DNA of 64,000 nucleotides from Planctomycetaceae bacterium (GTDB lineage: Bacteria; Planctomycetota; Planctomycetia; Planctomycetales; Planctomycetaceae), in NCBI GenBank assembly GCA_041398825.1, contig JAWKTX010000001.1, positions 682,001-746,000 of the forward strand, given 5' to 3'. Made by a program: the position numbers and the translations under genes. Positions 18,318-27,901 of this stretch are shown one piece after another. The notes under the pieces were generated by a model. The model was not told where the DNA came from. It saw nothing but the letters and a program-made list of their open reading frames with translations, and did no database searches. Within the stretch, counting starts at the first letter, position 1, and each line of letters starts with the position of its first letter.

Positions 18318-20651
18318 GTGCGCTGGTCATACGTGATACCTCGACTGATCATCGTCGCCATCGTTTGGGCATTCCTGACGTGGGGCAAAGATCCACTGAT
18401 GCACTACGCGACGGTGCAGACACTTCAATCTGTCACCGGGGCACGGGTTGATGTTGCCTCAATCCGTTCGCAAGTCTACCCGCCCCGATTGGTGGTTGAT
18501 GGAGTGGCACTGGCCAGTGCGTCACGGCCCGGAACGAACATGGTGCAGTTTGATTCGCTGGAGCTCAGGCTTGCAGGAGATCCGCTTCTTCGACGCCAGT
18601 TCGTGGTGGAAGAGGGACACATTCGTGGCGTCCGCTTTCACACTGCTCGCTCAGATGACGGACAACTGGATCTGCCACCGGAACCAGAAGAAGAGAACTC
18701 AGAGCCATCCTGGATGGAGGAGCAACTACGCAGTGCCGGGGAAGAATGGTTGACGGGACTCCTGGATCAGGCGAAGGCGCAGATCGACCCCAATCGTCTG
18801 GAAACATATCGCACCGGTACGGAAGTCTATGAGAAATGGGACCAGCGCTTCGACGAAATGACAGACCGAGCCAAGCTGCTTAAGCCGCGGTTCGAACAGC
18901 TGAAACTGGAATTTGATCAAGCTCGACGGGGTGATCCGCTCAGGATGGTTGAGCAGTATCTTCAGATTGCGCGGAAGGCCGAACAACTCTCTATGGAAGC
19001 GAAGGCTATCCGTGAGGAACTGACGGGAATCGCTCCGGAAGTGCGCGTTGACTTTGCCCGCCTTGATCAGGCGCGTCAGAACGATCAGCAAATGGTCAGG
19101 GAAACCATTTCGATGATGAAACCTGACACTCGTCGTGTCACTGAATCGTTGATTGGTCAGCAGATGTACCTGCAATTGCAGCAACTGCTCTCCTGGATCG
19201 AACTTGCACGGCAGTACAAACAGGAACTTGCTGAACAGACCGAACCGGAACGTCAGCGTGGTCAGGATTTTGAGTTTCCACTTCTGAATCCAACCCCGGA
19301 CTTTCACCTTCAGAACCTGACCGTTTCAGGCGAAGTAGAGATCGATGGCGAGCTGGTACCGTTTGAAGCCCAGCTTGCTGATGTCACCGAAGATGCGCCA
19401 TTACTTGGGCGTCCGTGTGTCTTTCGGCTGCGGACAGACAGCAATTCACCAATCACGATGATGGTGACATATGATGCACGGCTGGAAAAGCCGGTCACTC
19501 AAATTCAGGCGGCCTACAGTAAGCCTCAGGGCCAGCCGCTTGCAACGGGAAAGCCTGAAAAAGCCATGCTGACAGCTCGCCTTGGCGAGGTGTCATGGGG
19601 AATGGATCTCACCGTTGTGGAAAAGCAAATCGCTGGCAGAGTTCAACTTCAGTCTGTCCTTCACGATGCCAGCCTGACCGCCAGCGAAGGGATTCGGCCT
19701 GAGTTTCTCACGGCAGCTCGTGAAGCGCTGAATTCCATTCATCAGGTCAATGCATCGATGAATCTTGGTGGAACACTTCTGAAACCAACCATGCAGATTG
19801 AGTCGGACCTTGGAAAACAAATCGTTGATGGGGTCCAATTGGCGTTTGCACATCAGATCGATCAGGCCAGGGAACGATTGATTGCCGATGTGAATGCCTA
19901 CGCCACAAATCAGGTGTCGAAGCTTTCGACTCGGTTCTCCAGTGAGTTTCAGCGACTCAGGGACGACAATGCTGAGTTAATCGCGCAGGTTCAGGAGGTT
20001 CAGTCGATCGTTGCAACGTTCAGGTCCGGCAAAGTGGACATCAACACGCTTGCACGAACGGCGTCCAATTCACAATTCCTGTCCGACAAGCAAAAGCAAC
20101 AGGTCGACCGCACGATGAACGACATGAATGCTGTCATGTCCGGTGGGCTCCCGGACAGCCTTGCCAGGAAGATCCCCGGAGGATCGGTCGAGAATGCGAT
20201 TCCAAACCTGATCAATAAATCGCTGCCCGGCGATGCATCCCGAATATTATCGGTCCCACTTTCAGGAAGTGCGAGCCCTGCAAATGGAGCGACTGGTTAC
20301 GGCGGACAACCGGTCAGCGGACCGTTGATGGGAACACAACTGCCTCGGTCGCTTGGAACTCTTTTTCCCGCGGTAACTGCTCCGAACCCGGCCCAGGCAA
20401 ATGCGACAGGTGTTGAGGATACTCGCCCGTCGAATTCTGTACGTGACGTATTTCCCGGCCTGCGTCTATCGCCCCCGAAACAACCAAATTCTCCCGGCGC
20501 ACTTCCGGTGAACACAGTTGGCGGCTCATCAGGGACGCAGGCACAATCTGGTACTGCATCACCGATCTCCGGACTTCGTGGATTTGGAAGTTTCCTGAAC
20601 CAGCCCAATCCATCCAACGGCACTCCAACTTCTTCAGGCACGCAACCTTGA
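18318..20651 (+). CDS. TIGR03545 family protein, AsmA-like envelope protein
   Basis: 777 residues. One N-terminal membrane anchor (VIPRLIIVAIVWAFLTW), then an AsmA-like opening: GARVDVASIRSQVYPPRLVVDG and VQFDSLELRLAGDPLLRRQFVVEEGHIRGVRF. Residues about 150-310 are helical and charged, possibly coiled coil; beta-rich sequence follows (LTVSGEVEIDGELVPFEAQLADV), another long helical part near 490-610, and a Pro/Gly/Asn-rich C-terminus of about 120 residues. GTG start at 18318 after TGGAG. The family is uncharacterised; the AsmA resemblance is my reading and would suggest a periplasm-spanning lipid-related role. Overlaps ispE by four bases. Confidence 0.85.
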   Translation: MRWSYVIPRLIIVAIVWAFLTWGKDPLMHYATVQTLQSVTGARVDVASIRSQVYPPRLVVDGVALASASRPGTNMVQFDSLELRLAGDPLLRRQFVVEEGHIRGVRFHTARSDDGQLDLPPEPEEENSEPSWMEEQLRSAGEEWLTGLLDQAKAQIDPNRLETYRTGTEVYEKWDQRFDEMTDRAKLLKPRFEQLKLEFDQARRGDPLRMVEQYLQIARKAEQLSMEAKAIREELTGIAPEVRVDFARLDQARQNDQQMVRETISMMKPDTRRVTESLIGQQMYLQLQQLLSWIELARQYKQELAEQTEPERQRGQDFEFPLLNPTPDFHLQNLTVSGEVEIDGELVPFEAQLADVTEDAPLLGRPCVFRLRTDSNSPITMMVTYDARLEKPVTQIQAAYSKPQGQPLATGKPEKAMLTARLGEVSWGMDLTVVEKQIAGRVQLQSVLHDASLTASEGIRPEFLTAAREALNSIHQVNASMNLGGTLLKPTMQIESDLGKQIVDGVQLAFAHQIDQARERLIADVNAYATNQVSKLSTRFSSEFQRLRDDNAELIAQVQEVQSIVATFRSGKVDINTLARTASNSQFLSDKQKQQVDRTMNDMNAVMSGGLPDSLARKIPGGSVENAIPNLINKSLPGDASRILSVPLSGSASPANGATGYGGQPVSGPLMGTQLPRSLGTLFPAVTAPNPAQANATGVEDTRPSNSVRDVFPGLRLSPPKQPNSPGALPVNTVGGSSGTQAQSGTASPISGLRGFGSFLNQPNPSNGTPTSSGTQP

Positions 20652-21517
20652 CGATCAAGGCCTCCAGCCCGGCAAAGCTGAATGTCTTCCTGGAAATTCT
20701 TTCCCGCCGCGGGGATGGTTTTCATGAACTGGAAACCGTCATGCTGCGAACGTCGCTTTGCGACACGATCACATTCGCGCTTCGCTCGGACCCTGACATC
20801 AATCTTCATCTTCATGAAGATTCCTGCCGAATCTCGGCAGACGCCTTTCCACTCAATGAGTCCAATCTGATCGTTCGCGCGGCTCGGCTGATGCAAAAGC
20901 AAACAGGCTGCACATCAGGAGCTGATATTACAGTCTCGAAGCAAATACCTGCCGAAGCCGGACTTGCAGGCGGCTCATCCAATGCGGCTACAACAATCCG
21001 GCAACTCAATTCTCTCTGGGGAACTTCGCTATCGGAAGACGCCCTGCACGCATTGGCAGAACAGCTGGGCAGTGATATCAACTTTTTGCTCAGCGGACAT
21101 CGGGCGGCTGTTTGTCATGGCCGGGGCGAAAAGGTGGAACCGATTGCTCTGAAAGGTGAATTCTGGTTCGTCGCAATGAAGCCAGTTCAGGGCAATCGCA
21201 CACAGGACGTCTTTCAGAATTCCACGGTTCCGGAAACGCCCATGTCGGCAAAAACTGTCGGCAACGCGTTAACTGCCGGTGACCCTTTGACTCTTCGTCA
21301 ACACTGCTTCAATCGGCTGACCAGTGCCGCTCGTGAAGTGAATCCTTCAATGGCGAGAATGATGGATGACGTACAACAGATCTGCCAGAATTCTGTCTTC
21401 ATGTCGGGAAGTGGTTCGACCTGCTTTGTGGTGGTTGATGACGAATTCGCGGCAAACTCGCTTCAAGCTAAATTGACACTCGAGACCGACTTCAGGACCT
21501 GGGTTCTGAAGTGCTGA
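20648..21517 (+). CDS. ispE: 4-diphosphocytidyl-2-C-methyl-D-erythritol kinase
   Basis: GHMP-family kinase that phosphorylates CDP-methylerythritol in the non-mevalonate isoprenoid pathway; 289 residues. SSPAKLNVFLEILSRRGDGFHELET is the characteristic N-terminus, the ATP loop is PAEAGLAGGSSNAA near residue 100, and SDINFLL and MSGSGSTCF complete the family motifs. TTG start at 20648 inside the TTGA that also ends the TIGR03545 gene, so translation is probably coupled. No terminator is evident after it. Confidence 0.95.
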   Translation: MTIKASSPAKLNVFLEILSRRGDGFHELETVMLRTSLCDTITFALRSDPDINLHLHEDSCRISADAFPLNESNLIVRAARLMQKQTGCTSGADITVSKQIPAEAGLAGGSSNAATTIRQLNSLWGTSLSEDALHALAEQLGSDINFLLSGHRAAVCHGRGEKVEPIALKGEFWFVAMKPVQGNRTQDVFQNSTVPETPMSAKTVGNALTAGDPLTLRQHCFNRLTSAAREVNPSMARMMDDVQQICQNSVFMSGSGSTCFVVVDDEFAANSLQAKLTLETDFRTWVLKC

Positions 21518-21766
21518 CGCCCATGCAAAATCCTTTGGGGTGACTCTGCCAGTCTAAGCTAAGGCGGATGTCTGTTTGATTCCTGCCACAACCAGATCGT
21601 CAGACGAGCACAACTGGGTGCGCGTCGACCTGTTGATGTTATGGTCCTGCAGCTGGGGAGCGAAGGCGGGTCGTTGCCAGCGCGGCAATCCTCGGTTGAT
21701 GCAAACCAGCATGATGTCCACACTTTCTGGCAGTTGAACCAAGGCTGGATGCCCTGAGTCGGCGGG

Positions 21767-23209
21767 TTACTTTCCGAATACTGCAGCAGCTTTCTGTCTG
21801 ACGGCAGGCAATCTGATACGTTCGGGGACATTTGGAACCTGTTCAATCAGCGTATTGATCTGCCCGTCGTTCTTTCGCAGGGTAAAAGCGTCGTAGAGTT
21901 CGCCATTTGCCATCCATGCTTCGAACTGAAGTTCGTCTCCGTTGATGTGGATGACCTGATAAAGCTGCGTATCTTCAGCCTGGCGAGGCATAAATTCGTG
22001 CCGTTGCAAACCATACATTTTGGGGCCACTGACAGACACGACATACACGCTGCCGGTGTACAGTTGCAGTTTGTTCAGGCCTGAGGCCGCGTTTGCTTCG
22101 ACTGTTTCTGAAACCTCTGCTGTGGGTGTTTCCAGGCCTGTTCGCCCGTAAGTGTGGTCGTGCCCCTGCAAGACAAGGTCGACGCGATGTTTGTCAAGCA
22201 CAGGCTTCCAGAGTTTCCTGAGTGCCGTATTGTCGCGGTCCTTTCCTGTGGAGAACATTGGATGGTGAAACGTACAAATGACCCATGGCGACGTATTTTC
22301 TGTCAGTACGCGATCAAGCCATTGCACCTGATCTTCCTGCTTTTCATTGCTGTTTAATCCAACAATGCGCAGGTCCTGAAATGTGAGTGTGTAGCAGGAC
22401 TCTTCAAGCCCTGCGGGACCATTCTCCGGCAAGGTAAACTGCGGTCGCCAATGGTGGGTCAGTCGTCGATTGCCGGCTGAACCGGCTTGCTCGTGGTTCC
22501 CCGGGACAGGAAGACTTGGAATCATTCCGTTCAGCCATGCTCCTGCTCCAAACCATTCGCCCCATTCGGAATCTGCTTCAGCGCGATTGATCAGATCGCC
22601 CGCATGAATCATGAAACGAGCACGAGGAGCTGTTCTTGCGGCCTCGCGAATCACGCGTGACCAGCGTGATCGAAGATCGTTTTGAGCGTCACCGAAGTAG
22701 AGAAAAGAGAATGGCTCCGATGTTTGACTTGCGGTCTGGAACTGAAACCACTCGCTCCAGTTGACGCCATCTCCAACTCTGTAGGCATACTTCGTTCCGG
22801 ATTGCAGGTTACGAAACGTGACGCTGTGATAACGCGCCATGTTCAGATCCGTGCTCAAATCTTCCATTTGGGATTCGAACGAGAGAGCCTCACTTTCCAG
22901 GTCAGGGCCTGGATCGGCCAGTGACAGCTGTGCAAGCCCCTTTTGGACCTCACAGGATGTTCGCCAAGTCACCGATTGAGTGGTGGCGGGATCACCGTTC
23001 CACGTCAGGATAATCCTGTCTGGGGTGACGCTTGGGCGATACATTTCAGCAGGTGATCGCAGTTGACTGGTTGTGTTGGAAACAATGGGGCTGCTGGTTG
23101 GTTCCTGACCGCCGGAACAGGAATTCGCTACCTGCCATTCGATCGCAATCAACAGGCAGGAGGAAACAAGACACGAAATGGAACGATGGAAGCGAAGTTG
23201 GAAATTCAT
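21767..23209 (-). CDS. Purple acid phosphatase-like metallophosphoesterase, secreted
   Basis: 480 residues with a signal peptide (ISCLVSSCLLIAIEWQVANS). Residues about 55-170 form the fibronectin-like N-terminal domain of purple acid phosphatases (PDRIILTWNGDPATTQSVTWRT). The catalytic domain follows with all dinuclear metal motifs: YFGDAQ, HAGDLINR, PGNHEQ, TFHHPMFS and GHDHTYGR. Likely releases phosphate from organic esters outside the cytoplasm. ATG at 23209. It stands alone, converging with ispE. Confidence 0.9.
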   Translation of the reverse strand: MNFQLRFHRSISCLVSSCLLIAIEWQVANSCSGGQEPTSSPIVSNTTSQLRSPAEMYRPSVTPDRIILTWNGDPATTQSVTWRTSCEVQKGLAQLSLADPGPDLESEALSFESQMEDLSTDLNMARYHSVTFRNLQSGTKYAYRVGDGVNWSEWFQFQTASQTSEPFSFLYFGDAQNDLRSRWSRVIREAARTAPRARFMIHAGDLINRAEADSEWGEWFGAGAWLNGMIPSLPVPGNHEQAGSAGNRRLTHHWRPQFTLPENGPAGLEESCYTLTFQDLRIVGLNSNEKQEDQVQWLDRVLTENTSPWVICTFHHPMFSTGKDRDNTALRKLWKPVLDKHRVDLVLQGHDHTYGRTGLETPTAEVSETVEANAASGLNKLQLYTGSVYVVSVSGPKMYGLQRHEFMPRQAEDTQLYQVIHINGDELQFEAWMANGELYDAFTLRKNDGQINTLIEQVPNVPERIRLPAVRQKAAAVFGK

Positions 23210-23434
23210 ATCGAACTCAGTTTGTTTCAGGAATTAAGGCGGCCAGAATCCTGCCCGGTGACGACCGATGGTCGTCATGTTGAGGCAGATACAGATGGCT
23301 CAACTGGTTTTTGGGAGTTTCCCGGTGGCGGGGGAATGTTTCAAAGTCTCAGCTCAACGTGTAATGACCTGTCTGGCTTTGTCAGCATTCGTAGCATGCC
23401 GACTGTGCCCGGTCTAGTTTAGAGGATGCGAATT

Positions 23435-24025
23435 GTGAGATCTATTTCCCGAGCATATGCGGATCCTGTCGACCTGATCTGGATTCATGCGGCAGTGCAA
23501 TTGGGGATGCAGGTGCAACGCAGTCACGAAGTCAATGCCTCCTGGGACGGCAGACAGACATTGACAATTGGAACTGCGGAAACTCTGGATGCCGATGATT
23601 GCCTGGCTCAGATGATCCTGCATGAGATTTGCCACGCATTATGCGAAGGCCCTGAAAGCCTGACAAAACCGGACTGGGGCCTGGAGAGTTTTGATTCGTC
23701 CAAAAGAATTCACGAGCACGCTTGTCTCCGGCTACAGGCTGCTCTGGCGGATCGATTCGGACTTCGACAGTTTTTTGCTTCTACAACGATGTTCCGTCGC
23801 TACTACGATCATTTACCTCCCGATCCACTCGCGACAGATGGTGATCCCGCTGTCGCCATGGCCCGCCTTGCGTTGCGACGTGCGACTGACAGTCGGTGGC
23901 TGGAAACGATCGAAGCAGCGATGGCAGCTACTCTGGAAATCCGCAGGATTGTAGAAAACCTCTCTCCTCCGGATTCCCTGTGGCGAGCGGACACTTCCGC
24001 CCGCCTGCCCCCGGGTTTAGCTTAG
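23435..24025 (+). CDS. Hypothetical protein with HExxH motif, putative zinc peptidase
   Basis: About 196 residues, no signal or membrane segment. MILHEICHALCEGPESL contains a metzincin/zincin-like HExxH (HEICH) near residue 70, preceded by a strand DGRQTLTIGTAETLDADDCLAQ that fits the layout of minigluzincins; a second conserved-looking HEHACLRLQAAL follows about 35 residues later and could provide the third ligand. I know no named family. GTG at 23435 has AGAGG nine bases upstream; ATG 23426 is adjacent to that site and less likely. A 97-bp repeat begins five bases after the stop. Confidence 0.6.
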   Translation: MRSISRAYADPVDLIWIHAAVQLGMQVQRSHEVNASWDGRQTLTIGTAETLDADDCLAQMILHEICHALCEGPESLTKPDWGLESFDSSKRIHEHACLRLQAALADRFGLRQFFASTTMFRRYYDHLPPDPLATDGDPAVAMARLALRRATDSRWLETIEAAMAATLEIRRIVENLSPPDSLWRADTSARLPPGLA

Positions 24026-24030
24026 CTTAG

Positions 24031-24126
24031 CAGCCCGTTGAAGAAGGGGACTGACTCAAGCAGGAGACCTTAAAACACCACGGTTCACAGCCGTCCAGCG
24101 TGGCGGCCCGATTCTTCAACGGACAG
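24031..24126 (-). repeat. 97-bp palindromic repeat, copy A (inverted)
   Basis: Read on the minus strand it starts CTGTCCGTTGAAGAATCGGG and ends CTTCTTCAACGGGCTG; the two ends are imperfect inverted repeats. The core TGTTTTAAGGTCTCCTGC matches copies B and C. It begins five bases after the stop of the HExxH gene. In element orientation the flanking tetramers are CTCA and CTAA. Looks like a MITE-type or REP-type element. Confidence 0.85.
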
Positions 24127-24353
24127 TGAGGTCCTCGACGACTGACCACAGGCTGTTTATTCGCGGAGAGAATCCAATCGTTTGCCTGCAGCGTGATTTC
24201 ACTGCCCTGCCCCAAAGACTTTCCCCGGCCCGGTCGATGCATAGTAAACAGAACGTTGGCTTTTCGCTCGAAATTGCAGAATTTCATCGTCACAATGCGG
24301 AACGATCCAGGAGTTTCGGTTTCTGACCGACGTTAATCACGGACACACAAGCA

Positions 24354-27182
24354 ATGAGCCACATAATCGTTGAATGCCCGGGTTGCCTTTCGAAACTGCG
24401 TGTACGTGAGTCGGCGAGCGACATCCAGTTCAATTGTCCTCAATGTGACGAGCGCATACTCGTTGAAGGTCAGCCGGTTACGCCCAGGCAGCCAGCCGGT
24501 ACGCCGCAGGCCGGGAGTGCACGCCCGACCCGCCAGCAGGCACCCCGCCGGCAAACACCCGGAAAGCCTGCTGCCCCCGTGAACACCAGAGAGAATCGCA
24601 CTCGCAGCGCCGGCTCGAAACCCAGGAAGCCAGCCCCCCGCGCCTATGATGAATTCGACGAATTCGAAGACACATACAATCAACCGACGGCGCCACCTCC
24701 GCGTCGACGGAAGAGGGAATCTCCTTCAAGCACCGCAAAAGCAGGCAGCGGAAATAAAACACCCCTGGTCGTACTTGCCGTCGTCTGCATCATCGGCGCA
24801 ATTGGCGCTGGCTGGTACTTCGGGAGGAACACTGACGATACCGTCGTCGCCAATGCGGATCCGGAAATTCAACCAGCAGGGGCATTGACGGTCCCGGCGG
24901 AAGTTCGCCCGGATACTTTTAATAACCCGGCAACCATCCCGCAGCCAAATACACCTGCTCCCGCGAATACGCCTGTCCCGGGTGGAGGAACGGTGGCCGG
25001 GATCACACCAGCAGCTCCACCGCAACAACCCGGATACCAACCACCGGTACAGAATCCACCTCCGAGCATCATTCCTCCGGGCAACGCCGGAGCGGTGGCT
25101 GCCGTCGTTGACAATCGTCGGTTGATTTACAAATGGAAAGTGGGTGACGAACACATCTATGCCGTCAGCATCAAAGCCGGGGACGGAAATGGCAGCGTGC
25201 GAGTCAACGGAAGCTGCACCTACAAGGTGACTGGCGATGCGAATGCTCCTGATGATGAAGGCTCCGGAACTGGATTCGCCGTGACCGCGAATGGGTACAT
25301 TGCGACTTGTGCCCACGTGATCGAAGGTGCCAAAAAAATCGATGTTCAGCTCAACGGTCAAACATGGCCCGGCATTGTTGTCGCGGTGAACCCAAAGACC
25401 GATGTGGCAATCATCAAGGTCAATGCCTCGGGATTGATCCCCGTACAGTTTCAGGACTCAGACCGCGTTCAGCTGGCCGAATCTGTGCGCGTGATTGGGT
25501 TCCCGCTCTCAGATGTCCTCGGGACGGATGTGAAAATCACCACGGGAACAGTCGCAGGCATCATTATGGATCCCGAGCATGGCCAGCGGATCCAGGTGGA
25601 CGCTCCTATTAATCCTGGCAACAGCGGAGGACCTGTGGTCAATGATGCGGGCGAAGTCATTGGGGTTGCGAGCGCAAAGCTGGCAGGGTCTTCGGTGACT
25701 GCCGTTGGGTTTGCTGCCCCGGCGAATGAACTTCGAAAGCTGATGGCCGCAAACCAAATCCCTGCGAGTACTGTAAATCGCGGACCTTCACTGGCCGGTC
25801 CGGCTGTATTCCAGAAAGTGCGCCCCAGTGTCTGTTACATCAAAGTGAAAGGGAGCAGCGGAGGAAAAACTGTTTCCCTTCAGTACAGCGGCAGTTACAC
25901 AGAAACTCGCAGCATCTCACCGGGCTCCTTCCGCATGGGCGGATTTCCGTCTTTCCCGAGTTCCCGATCCGATCGAGGCAGTCTTCAGGTGAACGGGCTT
26001 GGCGAAGTCCTGAGCTACAAGGGAGACGAGCAGTTTCCTTTTGTACTCGGGCCAATTGGAATGATGTTTATCGAGGAGCTGGATGCTCATTCTGAATCAC
26101 AATGGGCACGTGAAGAATCCGGCACACTTCAACGAATTAAACGGGGTGACAACGGTCCGTTCGGACGAGGTTTTGGCCCACCGATACCAAGCCCATTTGG
26201 AGGTCCACGCGGGATGTTTGGGCGAGAGAAACCAGACGAGGTACTGGACACGATCCCCGCTATTGAACGTGTTGGCTATCAGCGAGGTCAGGAGCTGAAC
26301 GGAAAAATCTCGATCCAGAAGACGTACGAATACACTACAACCCGCAACCCGGCGAAGCCCTACATGCGTATTCGTGGCAATGGAACACTCGTGTTTGATG
26401 TGGAGCAAGGCATTGCACAACGCCTCGAATACAATGCCACCATGGAATCGAATGACGAAGATGGGCATACGTCTTTTCCTCTGACGGTCACGTGGAATCT
26501 GCGAGACCCGGAAGAAGTCAGAAAGGAACGAGAGGCTCTTCAGCAAAAGGCGAAGGAAGCTCAGGAGCAAAGGCAGCAGGAAGCGACCGTCCCGAATAAG
26601 GAACTGGTGGATAAACTTCTGGACGAGATTAAGAAGGCTGAAGGTGGAAGTGGGGCATCATCGCCGCTCGGCAAACTGGCAGGCATTGCTATCGTGGAAG
26701 AAATGCGGTCTCGCGTGCTGGTTGTGGCTCGAAAACATATGAAGAACAGTAGTTCATTCGTTGCGAAGTCAGCGACGGAAGCATTTGCCCACTGGGCGAC
26801 AGAAAAAGAGTACGACGAACTGGTAGAAATCCTTAAAGCAAACGATGGACTCCTGCATGCAGCTCAGAAGAAGGCTCTCAGTACTCTGGTGGCCACAGGC
26901 AAGCCGGAGATGTATCCGGTCCTCATCGACGCGATGCATCAATCCTCCATCCGAAGCGATGCCAAGGCTGCCCTGATCCAGTGTGGGCCTGCTGTGGAAG
27001 AAATCGTCATTGATCATTTTGAGGGTACGAAGGACACGTTTGTGAAGCGTGATTTACTGGAAGTGCTTCAAAAAGTTGGCACGGCGAAGTGTGAGCGATT
27101 TCTTGAGAAGATTGCGACCGGACCGGATTTTTCAATGCGTCATACGGCCCAGCGAGCGCTGGATGCCGTACGTTCGCGTTAG
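24354..27182 (+). CDS. Zinc-ribbon, membrane-anchored trypsin-like serine protease (HtrA-like)
   Basis: 942 residues. Order: a zinc ribbon (CPGC and CPQC, residues 5-31); a basic Pro-rich segment; one membrane helix near 140-157 (LVVLAVVCIIGAIGAGWYFG); a Pro/Gly linker; a trypsin-like domain about 300-470 with triad His in ATCAHV, Asp in KTDVAII and Ser in NPGNSGGPV; a beta-rich region; a charged coiled-coil stretch near 725-745; and a C-terminal helical part near 790-942 resembling HEAT-type repeats. No PDZ domain is obvious. The protease should face the periplasm with the ribbon inside. Flanked by inverted repeat copies A and B; the stop codon abuts copy B. Confidence 0.85.
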   Translation: MSHIIVECPGCLSKLRVRESASDIQFNCPQCDERILVEGQPVTPRQPAGTPQAGSARPTRQQAPRRQTPGKPAAPVNTRENRTRSAGSKPRKPAPRAYDEFDEFEDTYNQPTAPPPRRRKRESPSSTAKAGSGNKTPLVVLAVVCIIGAIGAGWYFGRNTDDTVVANADPEIQPAGALTVPAEVRPDTFNNPATIPQPNTPAPANTPVPGGGTVAGITPAAPPQQPGYQPPVQNPPPSIIPPGNAGAVAAVVDNRRLIYKWKVGDEHIYAVSIKAGDGNGSVRVNGSCTYKVTGDANAPDDEGSGTGFAVTANGYIATCAHVIEGAKKIDVQLNGQTWPGIVVAVNPKTDVAIIKVNASGLIPVQFQDSDRVQLAESVRVIGFPLSDVLGTDVKITTGTVAGIIMDPEHGQRIQVDAPINPGNSGGPVVNDAGEVIGVASAKLAGSSVTAVGFAAPANELRKLMAANQIPASTVNRGPSLAGPAVFQKVRPSVCYIKVKGSSGGKTVSLQYSGSYTETRSISPGSFRMGGFPSFPSSRSDRGSLQVNGLGEVLSYKGDEQFPFVLGPIGMMFIEELDAHSESQWAREESGTLQRIKRGDNGPFGRGFGPPIPSPFGGPRGMFGREKPDEVLDTIPAIERVGYQRGQELNGKISIQKTYEYTTTRNPAKPYMRIRGNGTLVFDVEQGIAQRLEYNATMESNDEDGHTSFPLTVTWNLRDPEEVRKEREALQQKAKEAQEQRQQEATVPNKELVDKLLDEIKKAEGGSGASSPLGKLAGIAIVEEMRSRVLVVARKHMKNSSSFVAKSATEAFAHWATEKEYDELVEILKANDGLLHAAQKKALSTLVATGKPEMYPVLIDAMHQSSIRSDAKAALIQCGPAVEEIVIDHFEGTKDTFVKRDLLEVLQKVGTAKCERFLEKIATGPDFSMRHTAQRALDAVRSR

Positions 27183-27279
27183 CTGTCCGTCGAAAAACCG
27201 GGAAAGGCACGCAGGACGACTGGAAGCCATCGTGTTTTAAGGTTTCCTGCTTGAGCCAGTCCCTTTGTTCAAAAGGCTG
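27183..27279 (+). repeat. 97-bp palindromic repeat, copy B
   Basis: Starts CTGTCCGTCGAAAAACCGGG directly after the stop codon of the protease gene and ends TTTGTTCAAAAGGCTG. By hand count 85 of 97 positions match copy C. It is flanked on both sides by TTAG, a perfect candidate 4-bp target duplication. Confidence 0.9.
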
Positions 27280-27584
27280 TTAGCGTCGGTCTCCGGAGTG
27301 AGGATTGTGGATTTCGGCGGAAAAAGACTGTTCCGGGAGCCAGGTTTGGCCGAAACTGACTGGATCGTTCCAGCCTGCGGGTGTTCCTTCGAGTTCCTGC
27401 AGGTCTTGTGGATTGATTTTAACGGAGTCATCAGTAGAATGTCGCCAAAATGGCAGTGCGGTCGGTCCGTGCTGCTGATTCTTGTCAGAATGGCTGATCG
27501 TTCCAGGGCACTCGGGCGCAGGTAAACTGCGATGGTGAACCCCGACAGTCATCAGGTCAATTGTTGGAAATAGTTAGGGATTTG
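27280..27584. other. Leader region of rpsO
   Basis: 305 bases between repeat copy B and rpsO, with no gene seen. It should hold the rpsO promoter and any S15 autoregulatory leader, which I could not identify. Confidence 0.45.
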
Positions 27585-27854
27585 ATGTCGATTTCGGCAG
27601 AAGAGAAGCAACGTATCACCGCTGAGTTTGCACAAAAAGAGGGTGACACTGGTTCACCTCACGTACAGATCGCGGTGTTGACAGCGCGCATTCAGGCTGT
27701 CACCGAACATTTGAGGACTCACCCCAAAGACTACGCTGGCCGTCGAGGTTTGCTGGCCATGGTGAGTACCCGTCGTCAGCTGCTGGATTATCTGAAGCGA
27801 AAGAATCCGCAGCATTATGTGGACATGATTACTCGATTGAATATTCGTAAGTAG
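27585..27854 (+). CDS. rpsO: 30S ribosomal protein S15
   Basis: Primary 16S rRNA binding protein of the small subunit platform; 89 residues, the canonical length. KEGDTGSPHVQIAVLTARI, LRTHPKDYAGRRGLL and STRRQLLDYLKRKN are the family hallmarks. ATG at 27585 after AGGGA; an in-frame TTG at 27561 is ignored because S15 normally starts MSIS. rpsO upstream of pnp is the common bacterial order. Confidence 0.97.
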   Translation: MSISAEEKQRITAEFAQKEGDTGSPHVQIAVLTARIQAVTEHLRTHPKDYAGRRGLLAMVSTRRQLLDYLKRKNPQHYVDMITRLNIRK

Positions 27855-27861
27855 TCAATTG

Positions 27862-27901
27862 AAGGCGTCGCGAGTGTTGAAAGCACCGCGACGCCTTTCT
27901 G
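27862..27901 (+). terminator. Terminator of rpsO
   Basis: AAGGCGTCGCG (27862-27872) pairs with CGCGACGCCTT (27887-27897), with GTG/CAC pairing inside the loop, then TTTCTGTTTG. It separates rpsO from pnp. Confidence 0.85.
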
